This document shows, piece by piece, positions 1 through 5,922 of a stretch of 9,794 nt of DNA. Location: assembly GCA_035273665.1 (NCBI GenBank), contig DATEOW010000046.1, positions 1-9,794 of the forward strand, given 5' to 3'. This DNA is from DATEEW01 sp035273665. GTDB taxonomy: Bacteria > Pseudomonadota > Gammaproteobacteria > Burkholderiales > SG8-39. Made by a program: the position numbers and the translations under genes. The first letter of the stretch is position 1. Each line of letters starts with the position of its first letter. Under the pieces are notes generated by a model. That model made no database searches and had not been told where the DNA came from. It saw only the letters and a list, made by a program, of their open reading frames with translations.

Positions 1-3000
1 TGGACTTCACCGACCGGAATGGTTGAAGCTGAAGATACGGCGACGCTCGCAACGCCCAACGCGAGCGGCGTATCGATGCAGGTGAACTATGAAGAACGTC
101 CTACCGCCGGCGCAACGGGTACCCGTACAGCGACGGCAAGCGCGAACGCGGACACGGGTGCGACGCATTCCATCGCACTCAAGGCTGCACCGCTAGTTTG
201 CTTTGTCGACAACTTCAACCGTGCCAACGGCTCACCCGGATCCGGTTGGGCGGTATCCAATAGCGGCGGCACTTTCGGCAATCCCGTTATCGCTTCCAAC
301 CGATTGCGGTTGACCGATGCAACCGGCAACGTCGCCACCATGGCGACATTGCAGCGGATCTTCCCCGGCGCCGGCAACCGTATTGAAGTGCTCTTCGATC
401 ACTACGCTTATGGCGGTTCGGGCGCGGACGGTATCGTTCTTGTCTTATCCGATAACGCGATTACCCCTTCGCCCGGCGGTTATGGCGGCTCGCTCGGCTA
501 TGCGCAGAACACGGCGGCGACGCCTAGCAAACCCGGCTTCAGCGGCGGTTGGCTCGGCGTCGGCATTGACGAGTTCGGCAACTTCTCCAATCCGACAGAA
601 GGCCGCACAGGTGGACCGGGTGCCCGCGCCGATTCGCTTTCTATCCGCGGTTCGGGCTCGGGTAACACGGGCTACACTTATCACACGGGCACTGCGGCGA
701 ATCTGGTTCCGCAAATCGACAACAATGGTGCCGCATCGCCGGCGCACCGCTATCGCGTCATCGTCGATCATTCGAACGGCATCAATGCCTACGTCTCGGT
801 CGAACGCAATACCGGCACCGGTTACGTCACCCTCGTTTCGCCCTACGACGCCAAAGCCCAAGCGGGTCAGGCGGCAGTGCCGACAAATTGGATTCTGTCG
901 TACACCGGCTCCACCGGCGGTAGTACGAACATCCATGAAATCGACAATCTGCAAATCTGCGCGACGGCGCAGTCTGCGGTCTCGGCAATCCATCATTTCG
1001 AGATTTCAGTGGTGGCTTCCGCCAGCACCTGCACGCCGCATAACGTCACCATTACGGCGAAGGACGCTTCAAACAACACGCTGCCTTCGTATACCGGCCC
1101 CTTGACGATCACCACGTCAACCAATCATGGCAACTGGTCGGCCGTAACGGCCGGCGGCACACTCAATAACGGCGCGTCGGACGATGGCGCTGCGACCTAC
1201 AACTTCGTTGCCGGTGATAACGGTGTCATCACCCTCGCCCTCTCCAATACGCATGCGGACGACTTGACCATTAACGTCGTCGAAACGGGAACGCCGGCAA
1301 CGAGTTCGACTTCCAGTGTCGTCAATTTCCGGGACAGCGCCTTCGTCTTTACCGAGGATCCGATTCAAATCGCGGGCAGGCCCCAAGCGATGACGGTCAG
1401 TCTTTATACCCGCGTGGGCGGAAGTTGCCCGGTCGATACGGCGTATACCGGCACGAAAAATCTTGATGCATGGATCACGCGTCTCGCACCCGATCCCAAC
1501 GGCACGGCGCCAACCATCGGCGCCTTGTCGCTCCCGAGCGCTGCGCCGGCGGTTGTTCCGGGAACGAACAATCTCAGTCTCAACTTCGTTAACGGTGTAG
1601 CAACGTTCAATCTGAATACGAGCGACGTCGGCAAATACGCTTTGAACTTCCGTGACGATACGAGGCTATATGCAACTGCGGTCGATATCGGCGGTGCAAG
1701 CCAGACAATCACGGCGCGTCCATGGCTGAATGTGCAGGTGCCGGGCAACCCAGCGACCGATCTTCCCACCGGTGGCATCCTCACTTCCGCGGGCAGCAGT
1801 TTTACGGGAACCGTAAGAGGCGTACTTTGGAACGCAGCTGACGATGCCAACAATGACGGTGTGCCGAACGTGGGCGCGAACCTCAACGACAACGTCGTCG
1901 CGCTTCGCTTCGCGTGGCCGACCGCGCTGAATGCAGTCACTCCGATTGCCCCTGTCGGCGGAGCAACGGGGACGGTCGGCAACGGTGCGGTCGCGCAAGC
2001 CGGTTATACGAACGGTGTCGCGACCGTCAACAACCTCAGCTATTCGGAAGTGGGGAGCTTTACGCTGCAGGCGTCGGTGGCCAATTATCTGAATACCGCC
2101 ACCGCCGATTTGATCGGCACGCTCACACCCGTTGGCCGCTTCACGCCTCACCATTTCGCCGTAACCGGGGGCGTGTTAAGCACGCGCCTCGGCGCAGGAT
2201 GCGTACTGCCGGTATCGACTTTCACTTATATGAACGAAGCCATCGGCATCCAATACAACATTGCCGCGCAGAACTTGGCGAACGCCACCACCCAAAATTA
2301 CACCGGTGTGTGGGCCACGCTCAATCTCAACGTTGCGGCTTCGCATAACTTCGGAGCGCGCGACAACACCGCTGCAATTAATCTAAGCGGACGCCTGGGC
2401 GTCAACTCGATTGCGGGGAACTGGAGTACAGGCACCGCCGCAGTCACCGGCAGCGTTTCGCTGTCACGCGCGGTGCCGGATGCGCCCGACGGCCCTTACT
2501 CCGATTTCCGCATCGGCGTCGCGCCCTCCGAGGGAGGCGTCGTAACGACCGCGATGGATCTCGATGTAGATGGCAACGCGACGAACGACAGAGTGCAACT
2601 GGGCACGAGCACTCAAATCCGTTATGGCCGTCTGAGGCTTTTCAACACCCAGGGTTCTACCGATTTCAATCTGCCTGTTCCGATGCGTCTCGAATACTGG
2701 AACGGGACCAGCTTTGCGACGAACACCGCCGATAGCTGCACCACGCTGCCCCGAAGCGCTATCACCATGGACGCGTACTTAGGGGAACTCAATGCCTGCG
2801 AAACAGCTTTCGCTCTCCCGACGATCAGCTTTAGCAATGGGGAAGCGGCGCCTGCCCTGCTTGCTCCGGGTAATACGAATAACGGCAGTGTTGCGCTGAG
2901 AGTGAATCTCGGCGCCCCGCCGTCCGGGCAATATTGCAGTGCAATAGGCGGCGGCACCGCCCCCGCCACCTCCGCTGCTCGAAGCTATCTGCTTGGCCGT

Positions 3001-3129
3001 TGGGATGATTCAGCCGATCCGGACGCCAATCTCAATACCGGCTATGACGACGGGCCTGCCTCTCGAGCCGCTTTTGGGCTCAACAACAACGTTCCCCAGC
3101 GCATCATTTATTCTCGCGAGAACTATTGA
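1..3129 (+). CDS. mshQ: MSHA biogenesis protein MshQ, lectin-like domain plus DUF6701 region (5' partial)
   Basis: The frame is open from base 1 with no stop, so the start codon lies upstream. The ATG at 19 has no convincing ribosome site and is probably internal. About 1042 codons are visible. Nt 199-965 encode a concanavalin A/LamG-like beta-sandwich, beginning CFVDNFNRANG and ending near EIDNLQICA, with short Gly/Ser-rich strands such as GGWLGVGIDEFG between. From about nt 991 (HHFEIS) to the stop lies a DUF6701-type region. Its end matches the MshQ family pattern: a W-D repeat (LLGRWDD), then Gly-Tyr-Asp-Asp, RAAFGLNN and RIIYSRE. The protein is rich in Ala, Thr, Gly and Asn, poor in Lys, and has few Cys, as in secreted proteins. 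In Vibrio-type clusters mshQ is the last gene of the pilin-side operon; its role is poorly known. Surface or tip adhesion is my inference. The family call is fairly sure, the function is not. Confidence 0.85.
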   Translation, partial: WTSPTGMVEAEDTATLATPNASGVSMQVNYEERPTAGATGTRTATASANADTGATHSIALKAAPLVCFVDNFNRANGSPGSGWAVSNSGGTFGNPVIASNRLRLTDATGNVATMATLQRIFPGAGNRIEVLFDHYAYGGSGADGIVLVLSDNAITPSPGGYGGSLGYAQNTAATPSKPGFSGGWLGVGIDEFGNFSNPTEGRTGGPGARADSLSIRGSGSGNTGYTYHTGTAANLVPQIDNNGAASPAHRYRVIVDHSNGINAYVSVERNTGTGYVTLVSPYDAKAQAGQAAVPTNWILSYTGSTGGSTNIHEIDNLQICATAQSAVSAIHHFEISVVASASTCTPHNVTITAKDASNNTLPSYTGPLTITTSTNHGNWSAVTAGGTLNNGASDDGAATYNFVAGDNGVITLALSNTHADDLTINVVETGTPATSSTSSVVNFRDSAFVFTEDPIQIAGRPQAMTVSLYTRVGGSCPVDTAYTGTKNLDAWITRLAPDPNGTAPTIGALSLPSAAPAVVPGTNNLSLNFVNGVATFNLNTSDVGKYALNFRDDTRLYATAVDIGGASQTITARPWLNVQVPGNPATDLPTGGILTSAGSSFTGTVRGVLWNAADDANNDGVPNVGANLNDNVVALRFAWPTALNAVTPIAPVGGATGTVGNGAVAQAGYTNGVATVNNLSYSEVGSFTLQASVANYLNTATADLIGTLTPVGRFTPHHFAVTGGVLSTRLGAGCVLPVSTFTYMNEAIGIQYNIAAQNLANATTQNYTGVWATLNLNVAASHNFGARDNTAAINLSGRLGVNSIAGNWSTGTAAVTGSVSLSRAVPDAPDGPYSDFRIGVAPSEGGVVTTAMDLDVDGNATNDRVQLGTSTQIRYGRLRLFNTQGSTDFNLPVPMRLEYWNGTSFATNTADSCTTLPRSAITMDAYLGELNACETAFALPTISFSNGEAAPALLAPGNTNNGSVALRVNLGAPPSGQYCSAIGGGTAPATSAARSYLLGRWDDSADPDANLNTGYDDGPASRAAFGLNNNVPQRIIYSRENY

Positions 3130-3184
3130 TGCTTATTCGACACTCCGCGCTTTTATCCAGGAATCTTTCGAGCACAATAACTTA

Positions 3185-3217
3185 CTGAGCTCTTTTAAGC
3201 TCGGGTCTAGATTTTTT
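3185..3217 (+). terminator. Weak hairpin plus T-run, doubtful terminator
   Basis: CTGAGCT (3185-3191) can pair with AGCTCGG (3198-3204), giving a seven-base-pair stem with one G-T pair and a six-base loop. A run of six T lies at 3212-3217, but seven bases separate it from the stem, whereas a normal intrinsic terminator has the T-run directly after the stem. The stem is also short and only moderately GC-rich. It may weakly attenuate transcription between mshQ and mshI, or mean nothing. Confidence 0.2.
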
Positions 3218-3218
3218 C

Positions 3219-3224
3219 GGGGAG
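3219..3224 (+). promoter_or_regulatory. Ribosome binding site for mshI
   Basis: GGGGAG sits seven bases before the GTG at 3232 and supports that GTG as the start. A weaker AGG lies at 3228-3230, too close to the start to be the main site. Confidence 0.6.
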
Positions 3225-3231
3225 AGCAGGC

Positions 3232-4164
3232 GTGCGGTGGTTGTCCAAGGTGCGACGCGAACCGGGCTGGATGGTTTTCGGCACGGGCGACGAAGAATTT
3301 GCAGCGGTCCTCGGCGAGGGCGGCGGCGCCCAGCCGCGCGTACACCAGTACGCGGTTCGGGCAATGGATGGCGCCGAAAACGGTCTCTTGCGCGCCGCGC
3401 GTGACCTCAATCCCAAACGCTTCCAGTGCGCTACGTTGCTTGATCCAAACGACTACCAGATTGTCGTGGTCGATGCGCCCAACGTCCCCCAAAACGAACT
3501 TAAAACCGCGATGCGGTGGCGCGTCAAAGACATGCTCGATTTGCATATCGACGACGTGACCTTGGATGTGCTCGACATTCCGGTGCCGAAGGATTCACCC
3601 GCACGCAATCATACGATGTACGCGGTAGCGGGACGTAATGAGGCCATCCAAAATATCATCAAGCGTTTCGAAGAAGCAGCCATTCCCCTCTCGGTGATCG
3701 ACATTCCCGAGACCGCGCAACGGAACATTGCAACGCTCTACGAAGCGCCCGGTCAAGCGCTCGCTTTGATCTATTTCGATAATCGCGGTGGCCTGCTGAC
3801 GGTGAACTACGAAGGCGAGCTTTATCTCACGCGGCGCCTCGAACCGACCTTCGAACAGCTCACCCATAGCTACGACAGCATTCGCGACGATGCGCGGGGC
3901 CGTCTATCACTCGAACTGCAACGGTCGCTGGATCACTTCGACCGTCAGTTCCGTTCAATCTCGATCGGCAAACTCCTGCTCGGCCCCGAGCCGAGCACTT
4001 CCGGTCTATTGGAATATCTGGGCACCGAGAGCGGCCTTCCGGTCGCACAGATCGATCTAAACGAAGTGATCAGCATAGGCGGCGGCCCGCTTGAAGCACG
4101 CGTGCAATGGCGACTGTTCCATCTGATCGGCGCTTCGCTGCGGCATGAGGTAAAAGCGCTGTGA
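3232..4164 (+). CDS. mshI: MSHA biogenesis protein MshI (PilM-like, actin-fold, cytoplasmic)
   Basis: This 310-residue protein has no signal peptide or membrane segment, and its length suits the MshI/PilM family. The GTG start is supported by a ribosome site and by the family-like N-terminus MRWLSK followed by PGWMVF. Family landmarks include a central IDIPETAQRN (157-166), a strand pair around ALIYFDNRGG (178-187) and an amphipathic helix with ELQRSLDHF (228-236), the counterpart of PilM's EIQRSLDFF-type helix. In type IV pilus systems PilM is an actin-like protein that binds the N-terminal tail of PilN at the inner face of the membrane. Here the PilN-like gene follows with a four-base overlap. 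Odd point: the two phosphate-binding loops of classical PilM (DIGSSS-like and DIGA-like) appear degenerate (residues 14-20 and 183-187), so ATP binding is uncertain. The identity is well supported by sequence and context. Confidence 0.88.
   Translation: MRWLSKVRREPGWMVFGTGDEEFAAVLGEGGGAQPRVHQYAVRAMDGAENGLLRAARDLNPKRFQCATLLDPNDYQIVVVDAPNVPQNELKTAMRWRVKDMLDLHIDDVTLDVLDIPVPKDSPARNHTMYAVAGRNEAIQNIIKRFEEAAIPLSVIDIPETAQRNIATLYEAPGQALALIYFDNRGGLLTVNYEGELYLTRRLEPTFEQLTHSYDSIRDDARGRLSLELQRSLDHFDRQFRSISIGKLLLGPEPSTSGLLEYLGTESGLPVAQIDLNEVISIGGGPLEARVQWRLFHLIGASLRHEVKAL
4147..4151 (+). promoter_or_regulatory. Ribosome binding site for the PilN-like gene
   Basis: GAGGT, inside the 3' end of mshI, lies nine bases before the GTG at 4161. 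It supports the non-ATG start, whose GTGA overlaps the mshI stop codon. Confidence 0.55.
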
Positions 4165-4871
4165 GCCAGCAACTCAATCTCTATAACCCGCTTTTTCTGC
4201 GGCAGAAGAAGTACTTTTCTTCTCGCACCATGCTTCGCACGCTGGCGGTGCTGCTCGTCGCCTTTGTGTTGGTCAACGTCATTCAGCGCATCCAGCTTGC
4301 CGGCCTCGAAAAGCAGCAAGTGGAAGCGGCAACGCAGCTCGAATCGACGCGCCAGCAACTCGTGAAGTTTGCACAAGACGCCAAACGCCCGCCGAGCAAA
4401 GTGCTGGAAGATTTGGAGACCCGCTTGCAGATGCAAACACGGGCACAAGAAGTTTTGCTCGACGGCTTGAAAAGCGGAGAACTCGGGAACGTACAAGGAT
4501 TTTCGCCTTATCTCGTGGCGCTCGCCCGTCAAACGATGTCAGGCGTATGGCTGACCGGCTTTAGCGCAACCGGCGAAGGCCCGCAAATGATCCGGGGCCG
4601 TATGTTGCGAGCGGAAATGTTGCCGAGTTATTTACGCATGCTGAATAAGGAAGATGCGTTACGGGGCCAAGGGTTTGCCCAACTGCAGCTCACTACGCGA
4701 GAGGAAAAAGACGATAGCGATTCATCGGGCACGTCGTATGTGGAATTCAGTTTAGGCGAACGCAAAACCGCGGAAGAAATCGCGAGCGCCAACGCCAAAG
4801 TAAAAGCGCAGGACGAGCGCGATGAAATCATCCTGAACAAAATGCGCATGGCCTTGCGAGGTGGACGATGA
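4161..4871 (+). CDS. PilN-like inner-membrane protein (sometimes named MshI2)
   Basis: The 236-residue protein begins SQQLNLYNP, which resembles the short cytoplasmic INLLP-type tail by which PilN docks onto PilM. One membrane segment follows at about residues 24-42 (LRTLAVLLVAFVLVNVI). Next comes a Glu/Gln-rich likely coiled coil (about 45-115), then a small alpha/beta periplasmic domain. MSGVWLTGF and a following Gly-Arg-Met strand are typical of PilN domains. The C-terminal tail (about 183-236) is highly charged, with an Asp/Ser-rich patch and a helical Lys/Glu end, and is longer than in most PilN proteins. The expected role is a single-pass adapter between MshI in the cytoplasm and MshJ in the periplasm. 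It starts with GTG overlapping mshI and ends overlapping mshJ. The PilN-like class is clear; the gene name varies between genomes, so I give none. Confidence 0.83.
   Translation: MSQQLNLYNPLFLRQKKYFSSRTMLRTLAVLLVAFVLVNVIQRIQLAGLEKQQVEAATQLESTRQQLVKFAQDAKRPPSKVLEDLETRLQMQTRAQEVLLDGLKSGELGNVQGFSPYLVALARQTMSGVWLTGFSATGEGPQMIRGRMLRAEMLPSYLRMLNKEDALRGQGFAQLQLTTREEKDDSDSSGTSYVEFSLGERKTAEEIASANAKVKAQDERDEIILNKMRMALRGGR
4858..4863 (+). promoter_or_regulatory. Ribosome binding site for mshJ
   Basis: GAGGTG, a full match to the anti-Shine-Dalgarno core, ends four bases before the ATG at 4868. It lies within the last codons of the PilN-like gene and fixes the mshJ start. Confidence 0.65.
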
Positions 4872-5557
4872 ACGCCATCAAGCAGCGCTGGCAGATGTGG
4901 GCGGACCGTCTCGACGGCATGAGCCTGCGCGAGCGCGTCATCGTCTTCTTCGCCACGACTTTCATTCTGCTTTTCATCTTGAAAATGTTGTTTAGCGATC
5001 CGGTTACCGATCGGCAAAAAGAGATCGCGCGGGACATTGCGCAGAAGCAAGTGGACGCGCGTCAAATCCAGGATGAAGTGCAAAAAATATTAGGCCCGCG
5101 CCCGGACGATCCGGACAACGCGCGTCAGGAACGCATCAAGGAATTGCAGGCGCAGGTCGCGGCTTTGGATGCGCGCCTCGCAGCGAAACAACGAGAGCTT
5201 GTCCCGCCCGAGGAAGTAACGGGCATGCTCGAGGAAATGCTTCGCCGCGAACGTAAACTCGATTTGGTCGGCCTGCGGTCGTTGGCGCCCGAACCGATTT
5301 TCGATGAAGAGAAATTGACTACGGCTGAAGATGGAACGCAGACCAAGACACCTCGCCTGCAGGTGTATCGGCATGGCGTGGAAGTCACCGTACGCGGAAG
5401 TTATTTCGATCTGCTCCGATACCTAGACGATCTGGAACAAATGCCGTTGCGTTTGTTCTGGCGTGACGTCGTCATCGACGGCGACGACTATCCGGTCATC
5501 ACCATGAAGCTGAGCGTCTATACGCTGAGTCTGGAACGTTCATGGGTGGTGGTATGA
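4868..5557 (+). CDS. mshJ: MSHA biogenesis protein MshJ (PilO-like)
   Basis: The 229-residue protein has a short cytoplasmic N-terminus containing MSLRERV, a motif position shared by MshJ and GspM/PilO-type proteins. One membrane segment follows (about 24-42, VIVFFATTFILLFILKMLF), then a long charged coiled coil (about 46-135, many Arg/Gln/Glu). The C-terminal ferredoxin-like domain (about 150-229) contains HGVEVTVRGSYFDLLRYLDDLE, listed here only as its position 172-193, and LRLFWRDVV; a similar YFDLLRYL stretch is common in PilO/MshJ. The protein should pair with the PilN-like protein to form the inner-membrane part of the alignment complex and contact MshK. The ATG overlaps the upstream stop by four bases and has a strong ribosome site. 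Size and order agree with MshJ. Confidence 0.87.
   Translation: MNAIKQRWQMWADRLDGMSLRERVIVFFATTFILLFILKMLFSDPVTDRQKEIARDIAQKQVDARQIQDEVQKILGPRPDDPDNARQERIKELQAQVAALDARLAAKQRELVPPEEVTGMLEEMLRRERKLDLVGLRSLAPEPIFDEEKLTTAEDGTQTKTPRLQVYRHGVEVTVRGSYFDLLRYLDDLEQMPLRLFWRDVVIDGDDYPVITMKLSVYTLSLERSWVVV
5544..5552 (+). promoter_or_regulatory. Purine-rich ribosome site that favours the second mshK start
   Basis: GGGTGGTGG directly precedes the ATG at 5554. The alternative ATG at 5542 has no such site, and starting there would place MGGG before the signal peptide. The ATG at 5554 also gives the four-base overlap seen at every other junction in the operon. Confidence 0.5.
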
Positions 5558-5922
5558 AAACGACCATGCTACTGGCCTTGGCGCTTTTCGCCGGCAGCAC
5601 GCAAGCGCAAGCTTTGAGCGATCCCATGCGTCCGCCTGGCGCCGCCTTGAATAGCGGCGTCGCCAAAAGCAAAGGTGGCCCCGTATTGCAAACTGTCTAC
5701 ATCGGACAAGATCGCCGTTACGCGATCATCGATGGCGAACGTGTGATGCAAGGCAGCGCTGTCGGCGATGCCAAAGTGGTGCGTATCGCACCGAACGAAG
5801 TTACCCTCCGCGACGATTCCGGCGAGACGGTACTCAAGCTCTATCCAGAGGTGAACCAATTGATCATTACCCCTCGTCCTCCCGCCCCAGCCGTTGTTCC
5901 CGCCGAAAGAGGAAAAAAATGA
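5554..5922 (+). CDS. mshK: MSHA biogenesis protein MshK (PilP-like, periplasmic)
   Basis: This small protein has 122 residues from the ATG at 5554, or 126 from 5542. I prefer 5554 because it yields a clean signal peptide (MKTTMLLALALFAGSTQA, likely cut after A18 or A20) and an ATGA overlap with the mshJ stop. The mature part starts LSDPMRPP, a hallmark of MshK and GspC/PilP-like proteins. A small beta domain follows, with YAIIDGERVMQGSAVGDAKV and then VTLRDDSGETVLKLYP. It ends in a Pro-rich tail (PRPPAPAVVPAE). There is no Cys at the cleavage site, so unlike classical PilP it does not look like a lipoprotein. The expected role is a periplasmic link between MshJ and the secretin MshL, encoded next with another four-base overlap. 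Confidence 0.83.
   Translation: MKTTMLLALALFAGSTQAQALSDPMRPPGAALNSGVAKSKGGPVLQTVYIGQDRRYAIIDGERVMQGSAVGDAKVVRIAPNEVTLRDDSGETVLKLYPEVNQLIITPRPPAPAVVPAERGKK
5908..5912 (+). promoter_or_regulatory. Ribosome binding site for mshL
   Basis: AGAGG lies six bases before the ATG at 5919, within the last codons of mshK. It confirms the start that gives the lipoprotein signal. Confidence 0.6.

Larger units (their letters stand above)
3130..3231 (+). other. mshQ-mshI intergenic gap
   Basis: This 102-base gap is the only non-coding stretch of note and divides mshQ from the tightly packed mshI-mshN run. It is more AT-rich than the flanking genes, as expected of a promoter or transcript boundary. I could not find a convincing pair of -35 and -10 boxes: TTCGAC at 3136-3141 and the AT-rich CACAATAAC at 3173-3181 are too weak and badly spaced to call. 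It holds a small hairpin (3185-3204) and the mshI ribosome site. Whether transcription starts here or reads through from mshQ cannot be decided from sequence. Confidence 0.5.

Noticed and set aside
317..1105. A 262-codon + strand open frame inside mshQ
   Set aside because: It is Arg/Ser-rich with no recognisable domain and overlaps the clearly coding lectin-like domain in another frame. It is a by-product of codon bias.
3187..3215. Palindromes GAGCTC and TCTAGA in the gap as a possible operator
   Set aside because: They are six-base palindromes expected by chance and show no paired or repeated arrangement typical of a regulator site.
3133..3546. A 137-codon - strand frame covering the intergenic gap and the start of mshI
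   Set aside because: Most of it is antisense to mshI, and the part in the gap has no ribosome site or recognisable motif.
2993..3559. A 188-codon + frame bridging the mshQ end and mshI start
   Set aside because: It overlaps the conserved MshQ C-terminus and the MshI N-terminus in a different frame, and its protein has no family features.
3945..4532. A 195-codon - strand frame across the mshI/PilN-like junction
   Set aside because: It is antisense to two well-supported genes, and its His/Leu/Arg-rich content has no domain signal.
5542..5553. The ATG at 5542 as the mshK start
   Set aside because: It would add MGGG before the signal peptide, lacks a ribosome site, and breaks the four-base overlap seen at all other junctions. 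It cannot be fully excluded.
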